A DNA stretch of 64,000 bases from Prillingera fragicola (taxonomy: Eukaryota; Basidiomycota; Tremellomycetes; Trichosporonales; Trichosporonaceae), in NCBI GenBank assembly GCA_002335605.1, contig BEDY01000010.1, forward strand, positions 434,001 through 498,000, in the 5' to 3' direction. The notes under the pieces are model-generated. The model saw only the letters and a list, made by a program, of their open reading frames with translations. It did no database searches and was not told the DNA's origin. Shown here piece after piece: positions 33,301 through 44,950 of this stretch (its first letter is position 1; each line of letters starts with the position of its first letter). Position numbers and translations under genes: made by a program.

Positions 33301-36173
33301 CCTTGTCATCGGACGCTATCCGTCTGGGCGTCACTCTCCACCTGTACACGATCGCAGCCGATGTTCTCGGTCCCAGTGCCTTGGGTGGCGCCAAGATTGA
33401 CCCTCTGCCCAGCACGCGCAGCCCCAAACGTTCCTCGCGCGACTGCTTCGGCCCGCCGACCGCCGTTGGCACAGTTCTCGGCAACCTGCTGCGTACCAAA
33501 CTCCTCTCTCGCACACTCGACAGCAAGAGCCGCTCCCTCTTCCAGCAGCTTGTTGGCGCGCTTCTCGACGCCGGATCCACGCGCGAGATCGGCACCCGCC
33601 TCCTCGGCGAGGTCACAAATGCCATGCCGTGGATCTTTGAGGATGCCGAGCAGACCCAGATTGACGTCTGGCGCATGCTTGCGCTCAAGTGGACCGAGGT
33701 CATTGATCTCCAGCCTTCCGACACTGGCAGCGCTACCAACCACACTGGTACGCTACTGGTGAGCCTGCTCTCTGGGCCGTTCCGCAACGCCTCAGCGACC
33801 TCGTTGTGGTACACCAACACTGCCGCCGAGGACCTTGCGGCATGGAACGCGCTGCTCAAGGTTACCGTCCTACGGTTCCGTGCCAAACGCGTTGGATCCA
33901 ACTTTGGCGTCCTCGAGTCGCTCGCTGGTCACCTAGACGATTTCCTGCGTGATGACAACAATGACGACCTCACTGCCTCGCGCAGGAGCTGCCCTACCAC
34001 TCTGGTCTGCCTCGCCAACGCCGCGGCATGGATATCCTTTGTGCCGCACGAGCACTATCACGCGTCCCACTACACGATCAACGAAAACTACGTTCCCCAG
34101 GACTTTATCGAGCTTGTCGCTTCCTCGCTTACTGCAAGCTACAAGACTGGCTACGCCCATGCTATCGGGGAGTTGATTGACAACCTCACTGCACTCTTCA
34201 AGGCGCTGCCGTCCGACAACACCGCCGATGTGCTCGAACTCGTGCGTCCCGCTATCGTGGCGTGGATGACCGACGCCGAACGTATCGTTGACGACCAACT
34301 GGCTGAGAAGCTCGACGCGCTTTACGTCGCCATCCTCGGTGCACTTAGCAGTGCCGTTGAAGCTGGTAACCTCTCTGCGACGAGTGAGACCCTTGACACT
34401 TACATCGACTTGTACGCTCCCCGCCTCTCGCTGGCCAAGAGTGCAGCCGTCCCAGCTGCTTTCCAGGACTTCTGGAAGAGCTGGTTCCAGAGTGTTCAGC
34501 TCGAGTACTCTGATGACGTCGCCGGCTTCCTTGCCGATGTGCTCGCTGCTCTGCCTGGGTTCATCATTGTCCAGGGTCTGGAGGCAAACGGCAGTGAGGA
34601 GAGCTGCTACCCCTTCGCGGAGAATGTGCCTTCACAGGTGGTTGCGTCGCAGGAGTCGGACGTTGAGGCGGAGCCCGCTGTTGAGATCGAGGCTGCTGCC
34701 ACGATTAAGATGGACATGTCTCCGGCGGCTTCGGAATCGCCCGAGCCCGAGTTGGAGCTGGAAGTTGAGGACGAGCCTGTCGTGACTGCCACCACCGCAA
34801 CAGCATCGAAGACTCAAGCGAACACTTCAGCCGACTATGACGCCGACGTCTCACAATCGCTTTCCAAGAGCACGCGCTCCTCGAAGCGCAAGCGTGACGA
34901 GCTCATTCCTCAGTCGTCGTCGCCTGCTCCCTCCGGGGCATCCATTGCCCCGACCTCGTCACCAGCAGAGGACGTCTTCGGCCCCGCCACACAGACGACC
35001 AAGCGCCGCGGACGTGGCCGCAAGGGGCAGCGCAGCAAGCGCCAGCCCGCCTCGCAGACCCCCGAGATCGAGCTCGGCGACAACACCATCATCGCCGAGA
35101 CCGACATTGAGTCTCTGGGCAGCACCCCCGTCATTCCAGCACCCGCTGCCGCAGTGGACAACACGCCAGCGAGTGTCGAGCGCCCGCGCTCGAGCTTGTT
35201 CTCGTCGGCTAGCCGATGGTTGCGCAAGGTGCCCAGCTTTGGCGGCCTGTTTGCTTCGGAGCAGGAGCGCAGCCGCGAGGCCGAGGACAGCGAATCGGGC
35301 CAGGGTGACTCGCCTGTGCCTTTCAAGAAGCAGAAGAAGATGGAGGAGATAAGCGTCGAGGTGCCTGTGCCCGCGATTGTCGCTGCCGTCGAGCAGCCCG
35401 AGGCTGTCGTCGAGAAAGCAGCTGCCCCCGAACTTGTTACTAGGTCGATGGGCAAGAAGCGTGCACGCACCGTTGAGCGCTCCGCTTCCGTCGCCACCGA
35501 GGTATCGACCTCGACACCGTCGGAACGCGCTACGCGCTTGGTAACCCGCAAGGCCAGGGCCGCTGCCGACCCCACCAGCTCCGCCAAACGATCCCGTCGC
35601 ATTCGCTCCGGCATGTCCGCCTCAGCCCCGGCCGGCGCGGTGGCCAGGACGCGCTCAAAGGTCCTCGTAGTAGATGACGGCGAGGACGAGCTCCTCCTCT
35701 CTGCCGAGTCGGCGGACGCAGCCCGGCGCGAGGAGGAAGCCGAGATTGCTCGCAACATCCGTCATTCCGAGAAGAAGGAGACTCGCCGTGGGGCCGCGGA
35801 ATCTGAGATCGAGCCTACCCAGCTCGAAAGCGGGATCTTTGACGACGCGCCGGGAGACCGCACACCTGACTCGACTCCGCAGCGTTCAGATAGAGGCACG
35901 GCGCCTTCGCCCGAGCCCGAGTCTGTTGGGCCTGCTGTTTCGCCGTTCTCGCCGTTGAGGCGGACGAGGGAGCAGGCTCGCCTGCTCACTCTGCTCAGCG
36001 AGGCGGGTGGTCACGCTGGTGCTGTCGCTGGGCTGGATGTTGATGGTGTGCTTGAGCTACTGAGTAATGTCGACCGGCTGCGTGAGGCGGCCACCGCGAG
36101 CCTGGCCGCCAAGGCCGCGGAGGCCAGGAGGGAGAGGAGAAAGCGCGAGCGCAAGAGCCGCGAGCGCGAGTAA
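30324..36173 (+). CDS. rif1: Rif1 telomere and replication-timing protein
   Basis: Exons 30324-30495 and 30535-36173 (intron 39 nt) give 1936 residues. Rif1 recruits protein phosphatase 1 to replication origins and telomeres. Residues about 150-1350 form a long helical-repeat domain with a Rif1 N-terminal-like stretch (ANLLNKYPDLFFASYQHLLP, LTKSENWVINFLRNP). Near the N-terminus is RVSF (residues 68-71), a PP1-docking RVxF motif, and PILK at 126-129 resembles the second SILK docking motif. The C-terminal 550 residues are acidic and disordered with basic patches (KRKRDEL, KRRGRGRKGQRSKR) and end in an Arg/Glu-rich helix. Identification rests on domain order and the PP1 motifs; overall similarity is moderate, as expected for this fast-evolving family. 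Its 3' end faces the Mit1-like gene, 99 nt away. Confidence 0.82.
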
Positions 36174-36272
36174 TTAGAAGAAGAGAGCGGGGGGGGAGTT
36201 TGTTCACCATGTTTTAAAACCTGCATAGTTTCATAGTTGTTTGCACTCCATGTATCATTTATACATTAGGAT

Positions 36273-39200
36273 TTATTCCACAGTAATAATGGCAGAGTTT
36301 GGGGCTGCGTTGCCCACAGGCTTTGCGATGTTGGCTGGGCTGAATGAGCCGTTCGCCTCCATTGATGATTCATTCGCCACCTGCGATTCTGGGACAAGCA
36401 CACGGCTGCTGCTCGCCTTGCCGTTCATGCCGTCGCCATTCGCGCCACTCCCGCCGACAGGCGGCGCGTCTGCGGACGCCCCGTTGGCAACCTGCGTGTC
36501 CTTCCCAGCTTCCAGGGCTGCTGCCTCCTTGAGAGCCTCCGCACGTCGCTTCTTCTTCCTCCGTGCGTCGATAATGCTCGACACGAGCTGCTTGTGGTGG
36601 TGCATGATGCGTTTGTTGAGCGCCTTTTGCACGGGCGTCATAGAGATGGGCACAATGATTTCGACCTGGGCATTGTTAGATTTGGCCAACAGGAATAGTG
36701 TACTCACTTTCGGGGGTAGCTTGAGGACTTCGGCCTTGATACGGCGCAAAATGTACGGTTTGATCATGTTGTGCAGTTCCTGGACCTTTGACTCGTCGAG
36801 GTCCTCGAAGCGGCGTTCGAGATCGAGTAGCGACTGGAAGTTGGGCTCGTCCAGGAAATTGAGCAGATTGAACAGCTCGCGCAGGTTATTGTTCAACGGC
36901 GTACCAGTCAAGAGCACGCGGTGAATCGAGTTGAGCTTCTTTAGGCGGTTGAACATGAGCGATGAGTCTGATTTCAAGCGCTGGCCCTCGTCGACAATGA
37001 GCACCTCCCAGCGGGGCATGTTGGCGAAGATCCGAAAGTCTGCGCCAGTAATCACGTCGTATGTCGTGAGCACGACGTGCGCCTTGATACCTTCGGCCTT
37101 CATCTTCTTGCCTGGGTGATAAAGCTCGTGCTCAGCGATGACCTTGCGCGACGCTGCCTCGCCGAAGTATGGTACGACACGGATATGCGGCACCCACTTC
37201 TCAAACTCGCGCACCCAGTTGGTAATGGTCGAGTTAGGCACAATCACGAGCGAGGGGTAGATCTGCAACTCCGACGAGCCAATGTAGCCCAGGAACGAGC
37301 AGACTTGGATCGTCTTGCCGAGACCCATGTCATCGGCCAGGATACAACTCTCGCGTTTGAAGTGTTTGTGCACGAGCCACTGGAAGCCTTCAACCTGGAA
37401 GGGCATCAGAGTGCCCCCCACAACGCATTCGGGTTGCTCCTGCGGCGGGTTGATGTGCTCTGCGGCTTCTGCGTCGCGCTCCTCGCCCGCTTCGACCGAG
37501 AGCACTGGGATAATCACCTCGCGGGCGCTGAGGTACCGTCCCAGAGCGCGTTTGAAGATGGGCCACAGCTCCGAGTCGCGAGGAGGCGGAGAGTCGTAGC
37601 ACGACTGGTCATATTGCAGGTCGTCCCACTTGACAAAGCACCAGCTAATCAGCGGTGCAATCTCATCCACGTCGTCCTCAGTGAGTTTCCGATTGGCCAT
37701 CTTCTCCCACCGCTCAATATCAATAGTGAGCTCCTGAGATGGCTGTATTCCATCTTTCTGAGGGGGCACTTCGTCTTCGTCCTCTTCTTCAGACGACATG
37801 ACGCGGTTGCGGTTTTTCTTGCTCTTGCGCCCCTTGGGAGGGAAGAGGTACACTTCGAGTACACGATCAACCTTGCTCCACGCAGGTGGGATGCTTGCTT
37901 CGGCGTTGACGTCTGGGGGCGTGCCCAAGCCATACTTCGCCAAAAGCTTCTCCTTCTCCTGCCCCGCGTGTGTGGCATGCTCGTCGTCGTCGCCCATCAA
38001 ATCGATAATAGTGGGATTCTCCAAGTCGTCGCCCGCTTCTGCCAGTGTGCCGTCTGTCACCAAGTCGAGCTGCGGTCCCTTTTCAATAAAGTTTTTAAGC
38101 CTCTGCGAAGCAAGTGTCAATACCCAAGGGTGCGGAACCCAGGCAATGTGACGAAAGCCTCGGCCTTGCCACTTGACAAGGTACTCGCGAGGAAGGCGGT
38201 CGCGATAGTTGGGGAACGCGTCCGACTCCACGGGCGGTTCGACAGCGTCGGCAGGAAGTGGGCGCCACGCAATGATGCGGTCGACAAGCCATGGCCAGTC
38301 CCGGCAGCTTGGGCACCACCAGCGATTGACGACGCTGTCCCCTTCCTGGTAGAAGGAGGCCAGCGTCGGCAGGGAGTAGCGCTCATTCTCTGGGAAAGGG
38401 CTTTTCACTGTTATGAGTCATGGAACTCGCCCAAAAGGTACTCACGGTGCTCGTAATGAGTCGCTTGGTGACAGCGGATGCAACGGAAAAGAAGAGGGGC
38501 AGGATCGCTGGGAATGAGACCAGAGCTGCTCTTCACTAAAGGAAGCGCGTCAAGGCCAATGGATTCAACATCGTCGCGGGCGTCGATGTCCTCATCAACA
38601 TCTGTCTTGACCACTGGATCTCGCGTTATGTGGTCAAGCTTGCAGGCATTGCACACCGGGAAAGCCGTGCACCGAGAGCAGCGGAATGTGGCCACTTCGT
38701 CGATCATGACTGAGCGCCGACGCGGCGCATCGGGTTCGCGAATCCGAAACAGGGCGAGGACGTCCTGGCGTTGAGGTGGTGTGAGGCAGCCCTTTCCTCG
38801 TCAGCGCCATATTGCACATTGTCGAGCATACCCAGTGGTAGGAGACAGGGCAACGTTCGCACTCGAGCCAGCCCTCCAGCTCTCGTGCTCGCTCTTCATC
38901 AGAGACCATGTCGTCGTCCTTCCGTTTCCTTCCCCCTTTCTTCTTCTTTTTCAATGCCTTGGCCAGCATAATATCTGCTGGTAGTTCCTTGCACCTCTCG
39001 CAAGTCTACAAAGTCAGCGCCAGATCATCCATCAGACTCACGTTGCGATGCAGGTTGAGCACGTTGCGCAATTTGTTGGCCGCTGGTGGGGCACGACCAG
39101 AGGGCGTATCCGAGTAGAGTTCGTCCTCATTCGAGTCGAGTTCCTCCTCCCCTTCGCTTTCCACCAGATGATAAGAAGCGCTGGAACGCCTGGATCCTGA

Positions 39201-40070
39201 TGAGCCTCTTCGCTTCCGAGGCGAGTTCGTCATCTGCTTGGACGCGCGAGTCTTGACTCTGTCATCGTCGCTGTTCTTGCGCTGCCGATGTGAGCATTAG
39301 AAGGAAAGGACACCACCCTAGATGCTCACCTGAGACCTTGTAGCCCTCCCGGGCTCAAACTGGCGTGCACTCCGCAGCAGCCGCCGTGGCATACCATCCT
39401 CTGACGAACTCCCCGAGCTTTCGTCCTCTGCCAGGTCGTCGGTATTGTCGCCATAGCCGCCAAAGGCACCGTCCTCGGAGGGAGTCTCGGAATGAACACG
39501 CCATGCCGGTTCCCTCAATACACGTCGTATCTTCGCAGAGTGACGCAGGTTGTGCTCTTGCTGGGCGATAATCTGTCGCCGTGTAGCCGCGTCAGGCGGC
39601 TTAACGTTCGGCATATGGGCGTACTCTCCATGAAGCACCTCCAAGGGTAAAAATGGCACCTCGACAGCATCAAGAACGTCGCGCCTGCGTCTGCGCCGCC
39701 GAGATGGTCCTGTTTCCGTTGATGACTCTGAGCCCGAGTATACAGTTGTGGCACGCTGACGCGCTCGTCGACCACCAGTGACGACGGGGAATGAGCTGCT
39801 GGATGCGGGCGAGCTGTGATCAGGAGGGGTGTAAGCCGGAAGAAACAGAGGACTCTCAGACGCTCGTGTGCGAGAGATCGAGCCGTTGTCCTCGTCGCCT
39901 GCGGCTCCTCCATTCGACTTGGACGAGCGAAGGCGTTTCGGGGGCGACCTTGAGCTCGTGCTGGGCCGCTGGCGCTTCCTGTCCACTTTCGGTGTGATGG
40001 TCTCTATGACCTCCTCCTCTTCTTCACTATCTGATGCAGTGCCTGCTCGTGGGAGAGGCATGGTGACCAT
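36273..40070 (-). CDS. Mit1/CHD-like chromatin protein with only the first SNF2 lobe
   Basis: Exons on the minus strand 40070-39330, 39281-39042, 39005-38832, 38791-38446, 38407-36708 and 36665-36273 give 1197 residues. Order: acidic/basic disordered region (1-320), cysteine-rich PHD-like fingers (330-530; CERC, CERCPVSYHWGC, CSRC...CNAC, WWCPSC), chromodomain-like segments (about 540-600 and 680-775; YLVKWQGRGFRHIAWV), then SNF2 ATPase lobe 1: GGTLMPFQVEGFQWLV, DDMGLGKT (about 858), NSTITNWVREFEKW, LIVDEGQRLK (about 971), LLTGTPLNNN. It ends soon after IIVPISMTPVQKALNKRI with a 100-residue low-complexity tail and a clean stop. The helicase C-terminal lobe (motifs IV-VI, with the arginine finger) is absent. 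PHD plus chromodomain plus SNF2 order resembles Mi-2/CHD and S. pombe Mit1 of the SHREC silencing complex. Confidence 0.88.
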
Positions 40071-40330
40071 ATGTGGTGTAGGATGTGGTAAGACTGCTAT
40101 GGTGAGATTGCGTCCCTCCTTTTGGCGACAACAACGGTGGCCACTCCCATGCTCATGTCGCGTGTTTCAGGGCACAAGCAGCACGGCGGGCGGAAGCAAT
40201 ATTTGATTCCGTTGTTGTTGCCACTCTGGCACGAAGAGACGCGTCACATATACGGCGCGCGCTGTCTGTTGTCTGTTTCCCACATTGTGTTCATCCATCC
40301 TTGACATATCCATCCATCCATTCACATACC

Positions 40331-41140
40331 ATGTTCCGCGCTGCCCGCCCCACCCTCAACGCTCTTGTGCGTCATTGTTCGTAGTGCAGATGCCTGGAAA
40401 AAGAGACAGCGATGCGTCTCGACGCGACTGCCCTCACCCTGTCCAGCTTCTCTCTCACTCTCCTCATCAGCCAGGAACTGACCCATCCCAGAAGACCCCC
40501 GTTGGTCAGCGCAACTACGCCAAGGCTACCCTCTTCGGTCGCCTTGGTGGTGTTCCCGCTGTTCACCGCACCGCGTCAGGCAAGGACTATGTCCTGTAAG
40601 CATCCAGCTCCTACCAATAGCGTGCCTCAGATTGCTCACACAACCAGTTACTCGCTTGCCGTTAGCAAGCCCCCCAAGAAGGATGAGAACGGCCGTGAGT
40701 AGTGTAGATATAATGTGATTCAGCGCTGACGATGTCCCAGAGATCGTCCTCGACACCCAGGGTTGTGAGTAGCTGCCGCCGGCTTTCGATGCGTACTGAC
40801 TCTGAAGACCCCGTCCGTGAGACCAACTGGTGAGTACTGCGCCTCGAACCGGCACTGACGGCAGGTTCAATATTTTCAACTTCCGCCCCAGTGCCATTGA
40901 GTACATGCCCAAGCTTGAGTCGGGCACCCAGCTCCTTGTTGAGGGTGAGCATAGTCAACACTTTACAAGACTTTGCTGACAGATCAGCCAACCTCGAGAC
41001 CCGTGTAGCCGAGACTGAGCAGGGCAAGAGCACTGACCTCCTCCTCCGGTATGTTTTTCTGTTTCTCTGGCTTCAATTTTGTCTCTTACCCTAGCAGCGA
41101 GATCTCGCACAAGGTGATCTCGAAGAAGAGGTCCGCTTAA
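40331..41140 (+). CDS. rim1: mitochondrial single-stranded DNA-binding protein (Rim1/mtSSB)
   Basis: Eight exons: 40331-40366, 40492-40595, 40648-40694, 40741-40764, 40808-40829, 40865-40944, 40988-41048 and 41098-41140, giving 138 residues. It is an OB-fold protein that coats single-stranded mtDNA. An Arg-containing presequence (MFRAARPTLNAL) is followed by SSB strands: ATLFGRLGGVPAVHRTASGK, YSLAVSKPPKKDENG, RETNWFNIFNFRPSAIEY, GTQLLVEANLETRVAE and a C-terminal EISHKVISKK. The WFNIFNF strand and GTQLLVEANLETR match the bacterial SSB pattern. Two exons are only 24 and 22 nt. The last acceptor is a tandem TAGCAG: using 41094 instead of 41097 inserts one Ser. The gene is divergent from the Mit1-like gene, with 260 nt between starts. 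Confidence 0.9.
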
Positions 41141-41334
41141 GGAGGAAAGGCTTTACATGAAAGGTTTGTCTATGGGTGTCACTATGAGTTTCGAACTATG
41201 GATACCATGCAGAAGTCGTGTATGTGGCATGTGGTGTGACAGAATTGGGCATAGAAAAGTCAGGCGCGTAGCGCGAGGAGACTATGCAACCCAATGCTGG
41301 AGCGTCCGTTGCTGTCGCTCACATCCGACTCGGC

Positions 41335-41934
41335 CTAATCAACCCAAGCAGGCTCTTCAGCACAACCGTCTTCGTCGTCACTGTAATTGAACCGCCGTGT
41401 CGGTCCACCTTCGAAGCGCTTCATGAGCTCGCTCTGCATGGCGGCGACGTACGCGGGGCTGAGGGCGATGAACAGCGCGTCTAGTGATTCGTAGATCTTC
41501 TGATCGAGTTTGTGGGTGCTTGTTGTGTTCTCGATCTATGTGTGCGTAACGTGTGCGTGCATTGAGCAGAGGTTGGGCGATGCAGAAGATGTAATGGCAT
41601 CGGAATGTGGGGTAAAGGGTCCGACTTGTCAGCAGTGACAGCGAGAGCTTTCCGTGCAGGTACTGACCGTGTATCCCCTCGCATCCAAGCACACCTCGAC
41701 TTCCCCCTCCGTATCTAATAGTACTACCCTCGCGTGAGCAACAACGCCAGCAGGAACCTGTCCGCCATGGTCCCGAGCCTGCTGAGCAACGCTCGCCTTC
41801 TCCTCGCGCGTGCGTGGGAAGGACGTTTCACGGAGCACCTGATAGCTCGTGAGACCAAACTTGTGGCTCTCGAGCGCTTTTGTGAGCTCTGAGAGGGGGT
41901 CGAGGTGGATATTGTGTGTTGGGGGAGACGACAT
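41335..41934 (-). CDS. GSKIP-domain protein
   Basis: Exons on the minus strand 41934-41668 and 41535-41335 (intron 132 nt) give 155 residues. The C-terminal half, KIYESLDALFIALSPAYVAA followed by MQSELMKRFE, matches the GSK3-interacting (GSKIP, formerly DUF727) domain, whose core has a conserved [YE]-ETLDALLxxLSP-Y pattern. The upstream part (VVLLDTEGEVEVCLDARGYTV) supplies the preceding beta strands. In animals this domain binds GSK3-beta and PKA; the fungal role is not established. The C-terminus is acidic (SDDEDG). The match is by pattern, so moderately firm. Confidence 0.75.
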
Positions 41935-43555
41935 GTGATTTGGTGGCTAGGTGGAAGAGAGGTGGAACGGGCATGTGGAGGCTGAACATTGTTAGTGGCG
42001 CGGGGTCATTTGGTGCGGCATTTTTGTTATGACCATACACTATTCATCGACAGGTTCACCACAAAAAGCATTCTGGGCTCGGCAGAGATGTCAGTAGACA
42101 GTCTGGGAGTTGCCTTGGATGACATTTCGGAAGTTGCTGGTATACTGGGTTGCGGTGTTGTGTAGCACCCACGGCCTGCGTCAACTTATGACTCAATTGA
42201 TTCTGTCATCGCTCTCCCATTCACACAAGCGGTAGACCAGCGGGGGAAGAACAGCAGAGAGTTCTAGTATCTGAACCTGATGGCGGTCTGGTCATGGGAA
42301 CACTAGAGTAGCGGATTGCTTTGAGGAAGACATGATGGGATAAATTATTTAATTATTTCCTGTTCATTTCTTACATCCCTCTCTCCGCGATGGAGTTGCA
42401 AGCTGCTTGCAGCTCCGGAGTTGTCATCCGAGGTGCGCCGCTGGAAACGCACGGCCTAATGGACTGCAGCCGGAACACAGCGACAGGACACATTGGAAGC
42501 AGGCAGGAGGGATCAGCAAGTCCAGGACCAGCGAAAGACCCACCGCCCACTCCACCCTTTCCAAACGTGCATGCCAGCATGAACACATTTACTCCCCGCT
42601 GGTGATAAGACCTTTGATCAAGACTGTTAACTCTCAGGTCCTCCCAGCAGAAAGCCCATCCCTGCTCGTTGCTGGTCATTGTGTCCGAGAGTCCAGGGGA
42701 GCGCTAACGGAAGTTATCTTGATGCAAGCTGAAAACACGAGAATGCCAACTTAACACTGCCGGCGATTGGGACAAGGACATCTCGGCGTGCCCTATGATC
42801 GACGCACAAGCCACCCTCTCAACCTGGCTCTGATTCTCCCAGTCTTATCTGACAGCAGGGCGAACAGCATGGCACGATGTGCCCCATACAACACAAGCTT
42901 CCTGCGGGCGTTCAAAGCCTCTCCTTGGTCCCTAATCATTGCCACCACCTGCAACTATGTACCATCGTCTCCACACTCCTCACCGGCCCCTTTTTAGTCA
43001 TGATCACTTACGCTCCTGCAAAGACATTCAGCCTCAAATGCCCGACGGCCCTCTGCGCGCACGCAGGGTATGCTGCTGCTTTACCAACAGCGCACCGGCT
43101 GACCAGCAACAGCCCAGGTCTCTCAGCGGGGCATCAGCAGGGCGTGGCCGTGCATGTCCGCCGGCCGCGCCAGCGACATGCCACCGACTATAGTGAAGCC
43201 GCGCTTCGGCATGCCATCGCCCGGGCGAGCGCATTGAATGCTACCAGGGGGCCAGTCTATGTCCCTGCGCATATGGCGAGTAAACCCTCATGGTAAGGCA
43301 ACGCAGCATACTTGCCGGAAGAATCTCGAAGGCGCACAGTGTGTAGATCAGTAGCTGTCTCATTAGTCTGCAATGCTCTGACACGCCCCGCGACAGAGCG
43401 CAGCGGCAGTACGCAAAGAAAACGGCCGGGTAGAATGAGTTCGATGCTGGTTGTAAGTGACTGGTGCAGTGCCCGTGACTGAACGCCTGTGGCCACTCAT
43501 GTGGAATGTGGATGAAATCTCATGACCAAGTACCCGCTATCATGCACATAGCTGT
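41935..43555. other. 1.6-kb intergenic region, no gene seen
   Basis: This lies between the 5' end of the GSKIP gene and the 3' end of the eS19 gene. Several frames of 60-140 codons occur, the longest at 42877-43296 plus, but none shows a domain, codon bias or splice structure that supports it. An AT-rich patch lies at 42338-42368. Confidence 0.45.
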
Positions 43556-44635
43556 CTACTCGTCGTCAGCCTCCTCCTCGTCGTCCTCCTCCTCCTCCTC
43601 GGACTCCTCCTCGGACTCCTCCTCCTCGCGCTGGGCCTCGAGGACGGCGGTGGCGATACGGTCAAGGTCACGCATACCGTCCTGCGAGATCTTGCGGCCA
43701 CCGTCGGGGTGAGCCTCAAGGACACCGATCTTCTCGAGGGCCTGGACAACGTTGCGCTCAACGCCAGTGGCCGAGTCGCGGTGGTGGCCGGGCTTGACGC
43801 CGCGGCGGTGCTTGGTGCCGTGGAGCTTGGCGAGGGCGCCAACACCGACGTGCTTGCGGAGGTAGATGTGACGGGCAACGGCGGCTGGAGAATTGTTAGC
43901 TTTTTGTTCCAGAAGGAACCAGTGACGGGTGGCTCGAACATGTGCAGAGAACTTGCAAGGCAGAATGAACAATTCGCCCAATCACGGATTCAAAGATCCA
44001 AAGACCGAGGCAAAACCTTTGTACACTCTTCGCGCTGCTTGTCCTATTATGCACAGCGTCCAGCACCCGTCGGTGGGCACTCACCCGAGCGGACGTAGAA
44101 CCAGTCGGGGTCGTAAGGAGCGAGCTCCTTCTGGCAGCCGGTCTTGACGACGTCGACCCAGGTAGGGATCTCGAGCTTACCCGACCTCTTGAGGTGGGAG
44201 CTGTAGGCCTTGATGAAGTCCTCGGCACTGCAGTTCGAGCAAAAGATTCGAGGAAAGATGGCGAGAGGAAAGGGAATATGCGCGCGTGACAGGAAAGACG
44301 ATCCAGTTCGAATTCGAGGTTGGAAAGTAGGAAACGCCTGGTCAGCGAAGATTCTTCGACAAATTCACGACAAGACACGACACGACAACCACACCAGCCC
44401 AGCGCACAGCCCATCCACAGCCCCCAGCGTGCTCGCACGCTCTCTCAAAACCGCCGCAGCCTCCCACACCATCTCCTCCCAACCCTCGACAAGTTTTGTC
44501 GTGGGACCATCCTCTGTCCACATCTCGCTCCACAGGGCTTCCATCGGGCTGATTCTTGCGCGCTCCCCGCTGAGGTCGTCGTGTCGTGCGTGCCGTCTCC
44601 TGTGACACTCACGAGATGTCGCGAACACCGGGCAT
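43556..44635 (-). CDS. rps19: 40S ribosomal protein eS19 with acidic tail
   Basis: Exons on the minus strand 44635-44613, 44227-44085 and 43884-43556 give 164 residues. eS19 sits in the small-subunit head and is needed for 18S rRNA maturation. Family signatures: [94 protein letters not shown] and [18 protein letters not shown]. After the usual end comes an extension of about 25 residues, almost all Glu/Asp/Ser, not typical of eS19. The first two introns are long for this region (385 and 200 nt), a common trait of fungal ribosomal protein genes. It shares a 315-bp divergent spacer with mrd1. Confidence 0.95.
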
Positions 44636-44950
44636 TTTGAGTTGAGTTGCTGGACGGGTGAACCAGTGACTGAGACGACAATCGTTGCGAGCCAGCGGGC
44701 ACCAGCAGGGCAGCCCAGAACCGACAACGGAAGCTGATTCGGGGTTAGGCGTTAACAAATTTCGCGATTCACCGCTACAAGGGAGGGCTAGTTAAGCCGT
44801 GGGGAGGTCGTGCCTGAGGTAGGTCGACCGTGGGAACCTTGCCACCGACGATCAAGATTTCCAGGAATTGAACGGTCGCTGCCAGATGCCAGATTTGTTG
44901 TGACAGAGAGCAGCAAGCTGCAGACTTATCTGTGCCAATCAACCCTCACA
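44636..44950. promoter_or_regulatory. divergent promoter between rps19 and mrd1
   Basis: A 315-nt spacer between two genes of ribosome production transcribed away from each other. Coordinated expression is plausible. No canonical Rap1, RRPE or PAC motif was recognised by eye. Confidence 0.5.

Noticed and set aside
37077..38456. 459-codon plus-strand open frame opposite the Mit1-like gene
   Set aside because: Antisense to the conserved SNF2 and chromodomain exon, with no recognisable protein.
42877..43296. 139-codon plus-strand frame in the intergenic region before eS19
   Set aside because: No domain, no codon bias and no promoter or splice support.
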